A stretch of 26,681 nucleotides of DNA from JBGLNJ01 sp964353405 (lineage in GTDB: Bacteria > Chloroflexota > Anaerolineae > Fen-1058). This document shows, in pieces, positions 8,525-15,729 of this stretch. Location: the NCBI GenBank assembly GCA_964353405.1, contig CAYGWJ010000183.1, forward strand, positions 1 to 26,681. Direction: 5' to 3'. Position 1 is the first letter of the stretch. Each line of letters opens with the position of its first letter. The notes below the pieces were generated by a model that did no database searches, was not told where the DNA came from, and was given only the letters and a program-made list of their open reading frames with translations. The position numbers and the translations under genes were made by a program.

Positions 8525-9628
8525 ATGAATTCCAAAGAAAGAGTATTGACTGCATTGAATTGCCATCAGCCCGATCGCGTGCCGTTGCAGGAATCTACCA
8601 TCGACACGCCGGCTCTCATAGGGATCGGCCGGATTCTGGGGCTTACCACCCGCGCGCAGGAAGCGGAAGCCCCCAAGGAAGATGCATTCATCAACTTTGG
8701 ACAAAGTCCTGAAATCCTGAACTTGTCCCTGCGGGTAACCGAGGCGCTTGAGTTGGATGCGGTATTCTCCGGGCCTTCAAATGAATATGAGCAGATTAGC
8801 GAGAATCAAACCCGGGACATGTTTGGCTGCATTTATCTCCTCAGCCACCACGGCGCACCCATGATCGTTGACGGTCCCATAAAGGCGCTGGACGACCTGC
8901 AGGGATTCGACATGGTATCAAAACTCAACCCCAATAGGTTCGCGCCGGTGGAGTTTATGGCTGCCACGATGGGCCAGAAAAAGGCGCATTTTTTACTGCT
9001 GGCCGACCCTATTAAAATAAGCTGGGAGCTGCGCGGAGGCATGGTTAATCTGCTTACGGATTATGGCCTTAATCCGAAACTGGTTCATGCTCTGGCGCGC
9101 CTCACCACAGATTATAACCTGGCGATCGTCCGGATGGCGGTCGAGCTAGGATATGAGATTGATGGCGTTATTATGAACGGCGACCTGGCTAGTGAGCAGA
9201 CAAGCCTGATGTCACTCAAGCACTATCGCACCTACCTCAAGCCCTATCACAAGGAACTTGTTGACCAGGTGCATCGTTTTGGGCTGAAATTTGTCAAACA
9301 TTCGGATGGGAACATGTGGCCGCTTCTGGATGACCTCATCGAGGTGGGCTTTGACGGTTTCCATCCGGTGCAGCCTCAATGCATGGACATCGCCAAGGTC
9401 AAGCAGCACGTTGCCCATAGACTATGCCTGTTAGGCAATATTGACTGCCGCTATTTGCTGCCCAACGGTACTGAGGACGAGGTAGTCGAAACCGTCAAGG
9501 AAACAATCGGGAAAGCCGCGCCCGGAGGTGGATACATCCTCTGTTCCTCCAATTCCATCCACCCCGGCTGCAAAGCGGAAAACGTCGTTGCCATGTTCAG
9601 GGCTGCCCGCCAGTATGGGGTATACTAG
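8525..9628 (+). CDS. UroD-fold family protein (uroporphyrinogen decarboxylase-like), non-haem type
   Basis: This 367-residue TIM-barrel protein belongs to the uroporphyrinogen decarboxylase/MtaA superfamily. Recognisable parts are the opening KERVLTALNCHQPDRVPL, the KHSDGNMWPLLDDL strand (His259), the GNIDCRYLL strand (304-312) and a GGGYILCSSNSIHPGC loop before ENVVAMF. The zinc-dependent methyltransferases MtaA and CmuA bind metal through a His-x-Cys pair; here that spot reads His-Ser-Asp, so a corrinoid methyltransferase role is not supported by the ligands I can see. Proteins of this HSDG subtype are common beside carbohydrate genes in Chloroflexota, Planctomycetes and Lentisphaerae, with unknown function (from memory). 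An AAGGAG site 8 bases before the ATG is strong. A deleted relative of the same superfamily lies at 19592-19761. A haem biosynthesis role is unlikely given the setting. Confidence 0.8.
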   Translation: MNSKERVLTALNCHQPDRVPLQESTIDTPALIGIGRILGLTTRAQEAEAPKEDAFINFGQSPEILNLSLRVTEALELDAVFSGPSNEYEQISENQTRDMFGCIYLLSHHGAPMIVDGPIKALDDLQGFDMVSKLNPNRFAPVEFMAATMGQKKAHFLLLADPIKISWELRGGMVNLLTDYGLNPKLVHALARLTTDYNLAIVRMAVELGYEIDGVIMNGDLASEQTSLMSLKHYRTYLKPYHKELVDQVHRFGLKFVKHSDGNMWPLLDDLIEVGFDGFHPVQPQCMDIAKVKQHVAHRLCLLGNIDCRYLLPNGTEDEVVETVKETIGKAAPGGGYILCSSNSIHPGCKAENVVAMFRAARQYGVY

Positions 9629-9709
9629 GATGCACCAGCGCCCTAACCAGGCTAGCGGCTTTATTCACAGCGCCAACTCTGGAAGGCGATGGGGTGGATG
9701 TGACGAACG

Positions 9710-11044
9710 ATGAAACTGATCTTTACCGACCACTATGATATTGAAGACCCCTTTGGGAAACTGCAGTTTGGCTGCAATGCGCTCACCTATGTTGATAAGG
9801 CCAAAGGGCTGCCACCGATTCGGGTGCGTTGCATAGTGCAACAGCCGGATGAGTCTTATATGGTCTACGGCGCCACCGGCCGAATGAACGCCCCGGTAAA
9901 TATCTATCGCGCCAGAACCGTAGACGGCGTTCACTTTGAGCAAAGTGCGCGCGGCCTGGCCACCGGCCCCGGCACCTGGCGCACAGAATTTGATATTGCC
10001 TACGACGAAGACAACCGGCGGCTCATTGCCTATCTGTGGCAAGAGTACAAAGACTCTTTCAGCCTGTGGGCCTACGGCAGCGATGATGGCGGCAAAAACT
10101 GGAATCAACTGTCGGACAAACCACTCTACATCAACCACGATGCCTTCAGTGTGCTTTGGGACCCGCGCACCAAGCAGTTTATTTGTTACAACAACACCTA
10201 CCAACCCTGGGACAGAATTGTGCCGGACAATATCGGCGATAGAATTCGGCGGGTCCTTTCCATCCGCACCAGTACGGATGGTCTTGACTGGAAACCGAAC
10301 GACGATGTTTACCAGTCGGGCCCCTATACGCCGCCAGAAGAGTTGATTACCCCCGATGAACACGATGCCCCGGATATCGAGTTTTACCGCTTAAACGTTT
10401 TCCCCTACGCTGACCGTTACGTGGGGATGATGCTGAATTATGCCGCCAGCCCTCAGGAAGCAAACCCGCGCCATCCCTGGACAAAGCATGGCCAACACTG
10501 CTACAGCGAGTGGTGGGTTAGCCGTGATGGCCTCAACTGGGATCGTCCGTTCCGCGATGTGTTTGCTTCTGGCGAAGCGCCCAGCATCATCGAACATCCG
10601 CCAATGCTGGTTGACGGCCGATATTTATGGATTATTGATGAGTGTGTCTTCACCCTGCCCGAAGACAGGCTTTTTTATGTGGGGGCCAGGTCAAACGGCG
10701 CTTTCTCGACCAAACCGTTTGAAATGCCGGCGGAGCCCCTGATGCTCGACGCTGCGATGCAGTTTACCCCGCATGGCCCAGGCATGTTTGAACAGTCCTA
10801 TGTTATGGCCGAGTTGGTTGATACCGACCACAATGTGCTTCCCGGTTTTGAACGCGCCAAATGCGTCCACTATCATCTACCGGCCAACCGCATCCGTCTG
10901 CATTGGGGCGATGAAGACGGTTACAGACTGGCTGGCCGCCCCGTGCGTTTGCGGCTCTATTTCCGCGACGCTCGCATCTACGCGGTTACCACGGCCCGTT
11001 ACCCTGGGATAGAACGGAACGAAGTTTTCCGGCAAGGTATCTAA
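9710..11044 (+). CDS. Beta-propeller hydrolase-like protein with Asp-box repeats
   Basis: The 444-residue protein has no signal peptide, so it is probably cytoplasmic. It carries evenly spread blade-type repeats ending in D-G-x-x-W/F: VDGVHF (71-76), SDDGGKNW (124-131), STDGLDW (188-194) and SRDGLNW (271-277). These resemble the Asp boxes of sialidases and the blade turns of GH32/GH43/GH117-like five-bladed propellers. The segment IRVRCIVQQPDESYMVYG (37-54) resembles the first-blade arginine region of sialidases, but without the exact Arg-Ile-Pro. A later strand reads IEFYRLNVFPYADRYVGMM. I infer a glycoside hydrolase or related sugar-binding propeller; family and substrate are open. The likely ribosome site is the purine-rich stretch 9690-9698. 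It lies 81 bases after the UroD-like gene, probably in the same transcript, and would act on saccharides brought in by the importer. Confidence 0.6.
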   Translation: MKLIFTDHYDIEDPFGKLQFGCNALTYVDKAKGLPPIRVRCIVQQPDESYMVYGATGRMNAPVNIYRARTVDGVHFEQSARGLATGPGTWRTEFDIAYDEDNRRLIAYLWQEYKDSFSLWAYGSDDGGKNWNQLSDKPLYINHDAFSVLWDPRTKQFICYNNTYQPWDRIVPDNIGDRIRRVLSIRTSTDGLDWKPNDDVYQSGPYTPPEELITPDEHDAPDIEFYRLNVFPYADRYVGMMLNYAASPQEANPRHPWTKHGQHCYSEWWVSRDGLNWDRPFRDVFASGEAPSIIEHPPMLVDGRYLWIIDECVFTLPEDRLFYVGARSNGAFSTKPFEMPAEPLMLDAAMQFTPHGPGMFEQSYVMAELVDTDHNVLPGFERAKCVHYHLPANRIRLHWGDEDGYRLAGRPVRLRLYFRDARIYAVTTARYPGIERNEVFRQGI

Positions 11045-11070
11045 GCTGAAAGACGTTGTCGAACAATGAT

Positions 11071-11229
11071 ATGGAGATCAATCTTACCGGTAAAACTTGC
11101 CTGTTCACAGGGGGCAACATTGGTAATGGACGCGGAATTGCGCTGGCGCTGGCCCGTTGCGGGGCAGATGTTGCCCTGACTTATTTTTCGCACCAGGCGG
11201 TAGGTGAACAAACCAATGAAGAAATCAAA
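11071..11229 (+). pseudogene. 5' stub of a short-chain dehydrogenase
   Basis: From the ATG at 11071 about 53 codons read as the start of a classical SDR: MEINLTGKTCLFTGG, the dinucleotide loop (G-G-N-I-G-N-G-R-G), then an ALARCGADVALTYFSH strand. The second glycine of the TGxxxGxG motif is replaced by Asn, suggesting drift. The remaining roughly 200 residues, including the catalytic Tyr-x-x-x-Lys, are absent. Without a break in frame the sequence turns into a transposase scrap (next entry). A TTG at 11056 would add five residues but has no better ribosome site. The stub lies just after the propeller gene and before the GntR regulator, so an SDR was once part of this operon. Confidence 0.65.
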
Positions 11230-11232
11230 ACG

Positions 11233-11349
11233 CATCAGTGTGTCACCTTGCGCGGGCAAGCGCCCACCACCTTTCGCAGTAAGTTGCCCGACTTGGTCAA
11301 ACAGGAAATCTATGCATTGGCCATCACCTACAACCTGGTACGCACCCTC
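11233..11349 (+). mobile_element. IS4-family transposase C-terminal remnant, fused in frame to the SDR stub
   Basis: The stretch TTFRSKLPDLVKQEIYALA and the following ITYNLVRTL (11266-11346) match the conserved segment just after the catalytic glutamate region of IS4-type DDE transposases, where a Leu-Arg-Ser-Lys motif precedes a V-x-Q-E helix and an A-Y-N-L-V-R helix. Nothing else of the transposase is present, neither the DDE aspartates upstream nor a recognisable IS end. It is a relic left after insertion and deletion. It ends about 15 bases before the GntR start, so the regulator's original upstream region was probably lost or replaced. Confidence 0.6.
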
Positions 11350-11360
11350 CGAGGAAATAC

Positions 11361-12068
11361 ATGGGAAAACTACTGCGCGGACCTGCGTTGAACCAAGCTG
11401 TTCGTGATTATGTTACACAGTATATTCTTGACCATGATCTCAATGGCGGCGACCCGCTGCCACCAGAAAACCAACTGGCTGAAGAACTGGGCATTGGGCG
11501 CGGCTCGGTTAGAGAGGCCATTAAGGCTCTGCAATCACTGGGTATTGTTGAAGTTCGCCATGGACAGGGGCTGTATGTGCGCGAATACAACTTTGACCCA
11601 GTGCTGGAGACCTTCAGCTACGGGATGCGCTTTGGAACAACCACACTGATGGAGCTTTTGCAGATTCGCTCCCTTTTAGAGCAAGGAGTCATCGCAGGGG
11701 CGATTACTCAAATTGACCACGAAGAGCTAAAGCGGCTGGATGCCTTGATGGAAACCTGGCAGGAATGCGTCAAGGCCGGGAAATCGTACAAGGATTTAGA
11801 TGAGGGATTTCACCGCACTTTATATAGTACACTGAACAATCAGTCATTGCTCAAACTTTTCGAGGTGTTTTGGATTGCTTTTGAGAACTTGGACATCGAA
11901 ATAATCCAACAATCCAATCCGGAAGAAGAATTCAGAATCCATCGTGCGATTCTGGAAGCGGTAAAGCGACGAGATACCGCACTGGCTCGCCAACTTCTTG
12001 CTGAGCACTTCTGTCACTTGGAGAATCGAATTCGACAAGCCGCTCAAATGGAACAAAAAGACTGTTGA
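11361..12068 (+). CDS. GntR-family transcriptional regulator, FadR/FCD subfamily
   Basis: The 235-residue protein has an N-terminal winged helix-turn-helix (about 8-75): LPPENQLAEELGIGRGSVRE places the recognition helix around 45-58, and EVRHGQGLYV is the wing. The C-terminal FCD ligand domain (about 95-225) shows a plausible metal site, Asp147 and His151 (DEGFH region), His194 (FRIHRAI) and His216 (AEHF), as in FCD regulators that bind organic acids or sugar acids through a metal. The ATG at 11361 has GAGGA 5 bases upstream. It is probably the local repressor for the sugar genes. Candidate sites are the dyad at 1369-1395 and the half-site at 12122-12133, but this link is inference. The upstream sequence is an IS relic, so its own promoter may be altered. 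Confidence 0.88.
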   Translation: MGKLLRGPALNQAVRDYVTQYILDHDLNGGDPLPPENQLAEELGIGRGSVREAIKALQSLGIVEVRHGQGLYVREYNFDPVLETFSYGMRFGTTTLMELLQIRSLLEQGVIAGAITQIDHEELKRLDALMETWQECVKAGKSYKDLDEGFHRTLYSTLNNQSLLKLFEVFWIAFENLDIEIIQQSNPEEEFRIHRAILEAVKRRDTALARQLLAEHFCHLENRIRQAAQMEQKDC

Positions 12069-12295
12069 ACCTACCTGATGACCGTTGAAAGATGAGGAGT
12101 AACTTGAAAAGGTTGTATGTTTGTCAGATATAGATTTGGGGTCAGGCTTCAGCCCCCAATGACTCGCAGTAGCAGCCCAGTTCATTTGCGCGTCAAGGCT
12201 TCCATCCACTAACCGCAACCTGGCATGCTGGCTAAAGCTTGAGCAAGACTATTTCAATGATTGAGGAACAAAGCAAGAGGAGGCAATAGTATCCG
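12069..12295 (+). other. Intergenic region with a weak promoter candidate and a G/C-rich stem
   Basis: No gene seen. A weak promoter candidate is TTGAAA (12104-12109) with TATAGA (12129-12134) 19 bases away. Overlapping the latter is TGTCAGATATAG (12122-12133), which matches the right half of the importer operator at 10 of 12 positions. Further on, TTGGGG (12136-12141) and CCCCAA (12154-12159) can pair around a 12-base loop; no T-run follows, so a terminator is not supported. A GAGGAGG site at 12277-12283 serves the next gene. Confidence 0.3.
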
Positions 12296-13342
12296 ATGAA
12301 AGCAGCCATTTATTACGGCCTCGCCGATATTCGCGTTGAAGACCGGCCAGAGCCGGCGCCGGCAGAGGATAACCTACTTGTTGAGATTCGATGTTGCGCT
12401 ATTTGCGGCACAGACCTCAAACTGGCGACCATCGGCAATCCGCGTTGCCATCCCCCACGCATCATCGGCCACGAGTTGGTTGGTCATCTTACGCACGTCG
12501 GTTCGCAGGTTGACGGGTTTGTTATGGGCGAGCGGGTGACCTTAGCCACCACCATTGCCTGCAACAACTGCGCCTATTGCGCTCTGGGCTTGGGTAATGT
12601 GTGTCCCAATGCAAAACCGATGAGTTATGACTTTGACGGCGGCTTTGCCGAGATGCTGGAAATACCCCCGGTGGCGATTGCTGGCGGGAATGTTATCAAA
12701 GTGCCGGATTGCGTGCCGGATGAGGCAGCCGCATTGAGCGAGCCTTTGAGTTGCGCGATCAATGCGCAGGAATTGGCCGGAGTGAAAACGGGTGATAACG
12801 TTGTCGTTCTCGGTGGTGGCCCTCTGGGAGCATTACATGCAGAACTGGCCAAGGCCCTGGGCGCGGCAAAGGTGATGTTGGTGCAACGCTCTGAACCTCG
12901 GCTCTCTCTGCTACGACAGCTTAAAGATGTGTTGGTGATCAACAGCGCGAAGGAGGAGGTTGAGGCCGTGGTCAAGGCAGAGACCGGCGGCTTGGGGGCC
13001 GATGTGGTGGTCGTGGGCGCCCCCACCCGCGAGGCGCACGCATCTTCAATCAAACTGGCCCGCAAAGGAGGAGCCATTAGCCTTTTTGCCAGCCTGCCCA
13101 GCGGCGCGTCGGAGATCACACTGGATAGCCGGGTGATACACTACGGCGAGTTGCACATTGTGGGCGCGTCCGACTCCCGGCCAGAGCATGTGAGCAAAGC
13201 GGTGCAGTTGATGGCCGAGGGCAAGATAGATACCTCAGCCATTATCACCCATCGGGTCTCGTTGGAAAACATCCACGAAGGTTTAGGCTTGATGAAAAAC
13301 AAACAATCCTTAAAAGTGCTGGTCTATCCGCAAGAGAGGTAG
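12296..13342 (+). CDS. Zinc-dependent medium-chain alcohol/polyol dehydrogenase
   Basis: This 348-residue NAD(P)-dependent dehydrogenase belongs to the sorbitol/threonine dehydrogenase branch of the MDR superfamily. Catalytic zinc ligands are visible: Cys37 in ICGTD, His59-Glu60 in GHE, and Glu149 in the SEP motif. The structural zinc site is complete with Cys89, Cys92, Cys95 and Cys103. The Rossmann loop reads VLGGGPLGALHAELAKALGA (171-190). It would oxidise a secondary hydroxyl of a polyol, aldose or sugar acid, or run in reverse; the substrate is not apparent. GAGGAGG lies 12 bases before the ATG, a slightly long spacing. The following VOC gene starts 3 bases after its stop, and its ribosome site lies inside this gene's last codons, so the two are translated together. 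Confidence 0.9.
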   Translation: MKAAIYYGLADIRVEDRPEPAPAEDNLLVEIRCCAICGTDLKLATIGNPRCHPPRIIGHELVGHLTHVGSQVDGFVMGERVTLATTIACNNCAYCALGLGNVCPNAKPMSYDFDGGFAEMLEIPPVAIAGGNVIKVPDCVPDEAAALSEPLSCAINAQELAGVKTGDNVVVLGGGPLGALHAELAKALGAAKVMLVQRSEPRLSLLRQLKDVLVINSAKEEVEAVVKAETGGLGADVVVVGAPTREAHASSIKLARKGGAISLFASLPSGASEITLDSRVIHYGELHIVGASDSRPEHVSKAVQLMAEGKIDTSAIITHRVSLENIHEGLGLMKNKQSLKVLVYPQER

Positions 13343-13345
13343 ATT

Positions 13346-13813
13346 GTGATATTGGCAACCCGGCATATTGGCATTGTGGTACAAGATTTGGAGAAGAGTG
13401 TGCATTTTTGGCGAGATGTTATGGGCCTTAAAGTAGCTATTGACTTCTGGCAGACGGGCGAATACATTGATACCGTACAAAAGCTGAGCGGCGTGAATTT
13501 GCACATGGCCAAACTGACCGCGCCGGATGGATCGATGATTGAGTTGCTCAAGGACGAGGCCCATCCCACCCCGCCCCCGGAGCGAAATGAGCTGTGCGAC
13601 CAGGGTATTCGTCACATCGCTTTTAACGTGCCCGACATCGAAGCGGCTTGGCATACCCTCCGTGACCACGGCTGCGAGACGTTGAGCGCGCCGACCGACT
13701 CGCCGGATGGCAATGTGAGGCTCTTTTTTGTGCGTGACCCTGAGGGAAACCTGCTTGAGATTGTGCAGGAGCTGCGCCCTTCCGTTCATAGCTCCGGGAG
13801 AAAGCAATCGTAA
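13346..13813 (+). CDS. VOC-superfamily protein (glyoxalase/epimerase-like)
   Basis: The 155-residue protein has two paired beta-alpha-beta-beta-beta modules. A complete set of metal ligands is visible: His7 (RHIGIVV), Glu66 (MIELL), His90 (RHIAF) and Glu138 (LLEIV). This pattern fits glyoxalase I, methylmalonyl-CoA epimerase and related lyases or dioxygenases. The segment DLEKSVHFWRDVMGLKV is the canonical first helix. The start is the GTG at 13346, with AGAGAGG just upstream inside the ADH gene. Being coupled to a sugar or polyol dehydrogenase, it may be an epimerase or a detoxifier of a reactive 2-oxoaldehyde made by the pathway (inference). The last dozen residues (SVHSSGRKQS) look like a non-conserved tail. 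Confidence 0.85.
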   Translation: MILATRHIGIVVQDLEKSVHFWRDVMGLKVAIDFWQTGEYIDTVQKLSGVNLHMAKLTAPDGSMIELLKDEAHPTPPPERNELCDQGIRHIAFNVPDIEAAWHTLRDHGCETLSAPTDSPDGNVRLFFVRDPEGNLLEIVQELRPSVHSSGRKQS

Positions 13814-13965
13814 ACAAACTCCAAGATACAACCTGGAGGCAAAATCAAGCTGCGAATGATGGCTCACGCAAACTCACCGTAGGCGCTCCGCGCCAGCAGA
13901 CCGTGCTATCTCTCATATCATCGTTTTGAACTCATGTTGGGATGCGTACCCATGTCGGGTAATGA

Positions 13966-14086
13966 GTCAGCGCAACCGTCTTGGCACTGGATCGTGGCTA
14001 CATCACGGAACAAGAACAAAAAGCTCTCTCCTGATGGCGAATGACTCGCCACAAGTATCAACGCTTTTCGTAACACCCCTTGCCCG
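13966..14086 (+). pseudogene. Possible remnant of a four-helix-bundle (S23/IVP-type) protein gene
   Basis: Within a 354-base stretch without an intact gene (13814-14167), one frame reads VSATVLALDRGYITEQEQ then KALS and a stop (13966-14034). A second frame continues LATSINAFRNT (14045-14077) before another stop. This resembles the LALDLGYIT segment and final helix of small four-helix-bundle proteins, with one frameshift between the parts. The match is short and from memory, so it is weak. The rest of 13814-13960 shows nothing I can interpret. Heptamer repeats follow immediately. Confidence 0.28.
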
Positions 14087-14122
14087 TAGCAGATGGCAGA
14101 GAGTAGATGCAAGTGGAGGGCC

Positions 14123-14150
14123 ATCAGCTATCAGCCATCAGTCATCGGCA
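14123..14150 (+). repeat. Four tandem heptamers, consensus ATCAGcc
   Basis: The units ATCAGCT, ATCAGCC, ATCAGTC and ATCGGCA follow one another with a strict 7-base period, just upstream of the ribosome binding site of the first SDR. A string like this reads in all three frames and is unlikely to be coding. Such heptamer arrays recall the short tandem repeats dispersed in some bacterial genomes; here it marks the junction between the low-content intergenic stretch and the GC-rich SDR operon. Confidence 0.55.
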
Positions 14151-14167
14151 TTTCGAGGAGGGAAATT

Positions 14168-14923
14168 GTGTTTAGCGATCAAGTTGTCTTCGTCACCGGC
14201 GGCGCCACGGGGATCGGCGCCGCGATTGTGGAACGGTTCGCTGCGCTTGGCGCCGACGTGGCGTGCTGCTACAACAAGAGCCGCGCCGGCGCCGAAGCGT
14301 TGGCAGCGAAACTCAAGGAGCGCGGGTTGGAGGTCTTCCTGGTGCAGGCGGACGTCTCCGACAGCCAGGAGGTCAAGGCCGCGGTCGAGGCGACTGTGGC
14401 GCACTTTGGCCGGCCTATCAGCATCCTGGTCAACAACGCCGGCGACAACATCAACCCGACGCCGGTGGAGACGATGGACGAGGCGCTCTGGAACCAGGTC
14501 ATCGGGGTCAACCTGACCGGCCCCTTCCTGCTCGCCAAGTATTGCATTCCGGGGATGAAGGCGCTCGAGCGCGGCCGGATCATCAACGTCACCTCGATCT
14601 CGGCGCGCACCGGCGGCGGACCTGGCTCGGCGCACTATGTGGCGAGCAAGGCCGGGCTGGAGGGCCTCACCCGCTCGTTGGCAAAGGAGCTAGCGCCCTT
14701 CAACATCACAGTCAACGGCGTGGCGCCGGGGGTGGTCTACACGCCGATCCACGAGCGCTCCAACACGCCAGAGAGCCTGGAGCGGCTGCGGCAGACCATC
14801 CCGTTGCTCCGCATCGGCGCGGCCGACGAGGTGGCGCGGGTCGTGGCATTCCTGGCGTCTGAGGATGCCTCATTTGTGACCGGGGAAATCGTCGCCGTCA
14901 ACGGCGGGATGAGGATGGACTAG
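14168..14923 (+). CDS. Short-chain dehydrogenase/reductase, FabG/gluconate dehydrogenase-like
   Basis: This is a classical SDR of 251 residues. TGGATGIG (10-17) binds NAD(P), NNAG (89-92) stabilises the core, and the catalytic set is Ser143, Tyr157 and Lys161 (YVASK). The C-terminal strand region FVTGEIVAVNGGMRMD is intact. The start is the GTG at 14168: GAGGAGGG (14155-14162) lies 5 bases before it, and the protein then opens with FSDQVVFVTGG as expected; a longer frame from 14093 would add unrelated residues derived from the heptamer repeats. It opens a three-SDR operon whose codons are markedly richer in G+C at third positions than those of the genes before it, compatible with separate acquisition. 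The substrate is probably a sugar, polyol or sugar acid (inference). Confidence 0.9.
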   Translation: MFSDQVVFVTGGATGIGAAIVERFAALGADVACCYNKSRAGAEALAAKLKERGLEVFLVQADVSDSQEVKAAVEATVAHFGRPISILVNNAGDNINPTPVETMDEALWNQVIGVNLTGPFLLAKYCIPGMKALERGRIINVTSISARTGGGPGSAHYVASKAGLEGLTRSLAKELAPFNITVNGVAPGVVYTPIHERSNTPESLERLRQTIPLLRIGAADEVARVVAFLASEDASFVTGEIVAVNGGMRMD

Positions 14924-14925
14924 CT

Positions 14926-15729
14926 ATGCCGGACAGGTTCGTTGACGCAAACCATCTCTTTGATCTCTGCGGCAAGTCCGCCATCGTGACCGGCGCAGCG
15001 CGCGGCATCGGTCGCGCTATCGCAGAGGGGCTGGCGTCGGTCGGCGTCTCGGTGGCGCTGGCCGACATGCTGGGAGATGGCTTGTGTGACGCCGAGCAAG
15101 CCCTCGCCGCCCGAGGCTACCGCAGCATCGCGGTGAAGACGGATATCTGTCGCGAGCAAGACCGCGTTGCGCTGGTCGCCCAGACCATCGCCGCCTTCGG
15201 CCGGGTGGACATCCTGGTCAACGTCGCCGGCATTACCCGGAGCACACCGTCGGAGGTCTATCCCGCCGAGGATTGGGATCTCACGCTGGCCGTCAACCTG
15301 ACCGCAATGTTCCACCTGTGCAAGTTGGTGGCGCAGGACATGATCCCGCGGCGCTCCGGCGCCATCATCAACGTCTCCAGCATCGGCGGCGCGCTAGGCT
15401 TTCCCAACAACCCCGCTTACCAGGCCTCCAAAAGCGGAGTGCTCGGGTTGACACGGGCGCTGGCGACCGATTGGGCCAAGTACAACATCCGGGTCAATAC
15501 CCTCTGCCCTGGCTACACCCGCACCGACATGACCGACAAGAGCTTCCGCGACCCGCGCACCAACGCGGCGCGCGCGAGCCGGACCATGATGAACCGCTGG
15601 GGCCTACCGGAGGAGATGGTCGGCCCAGTCATCTTCCTCGCGTCCGACGCTGCCAGCTACGTCACCGGCGCTGACCTGTTCGTAGATGGCGGCTGGGTCG
15701 CCGCGGGGCTGACAGAGTGGCAATTATGA
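14926..15729 (+). CDS. Short-chain dehydrogenase/reductase, second of three
   Basis: The 267-residue classical SDR starts 2 bases after the previous stop. The cofactor loop is TGAARGIG (22-29). The usual NNAG is NVAG (99-102), a tolerated variant. Catalytic residues are Ser152, Tyr165 and Lys169 (YQASK). A 15-residue N-terminal extension (DANHLFDLCGK) is typical of gluconate 5-dehydrogenase-like and 2-deoxy-gluconate dehydrogenase-like members. The C-terminus GADLFVDGGWVAAG is complete. Its last four bases overlap the start of the third SDR (ATGA), so synthesis is coupled. Having three SDRs in one transcript suggests successive oxidation-reduction or epimerisation steps on one substrate. Confidence 0.9.
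   Translation: MPDRFVDANHLFDLCGKSAIVTGAARGIGRAIAEGLASVGVSVALADMLGDGLCDAEQALAARGYRSIAVKTDICREQDRVALVAQTIAAFGRVDILVNVAGITRSTPSEVYPAEDWDLTLAVNLTAMFHLCKLVAQDMIPRRSGAIINVSSIGGALGFPNNPAYQASKSGVLGLTRALATDWAKYNIRVNTLCPGYTRTDMTDKSFRDPRTNAARASRTMMNRWGLPEEMVGPVIFLASDAASYVTGADLFVDGGWVAAGLTEWQL

Noticed and set aside
9710..11044. Naming the propeller protein a sialidase
   Set aside because: Asp-box-like repeats are present but the exact Arg-Ile-Pro first-blade motif and a secretion signal are not, so only a generic propeller hydrolase is supported.
12136..12159. TTGGGG/CCCCAA stem as a terminator for the GntR gene
   Set aside because: Short stem with a large loop and no T-run.
13926..14516. Long ORF overlapping the first SDR
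   Set aside because: Out of frame with the SDR, arginine/serine-rich in the overlap, a typical shadow frame in GC-rich DNA.
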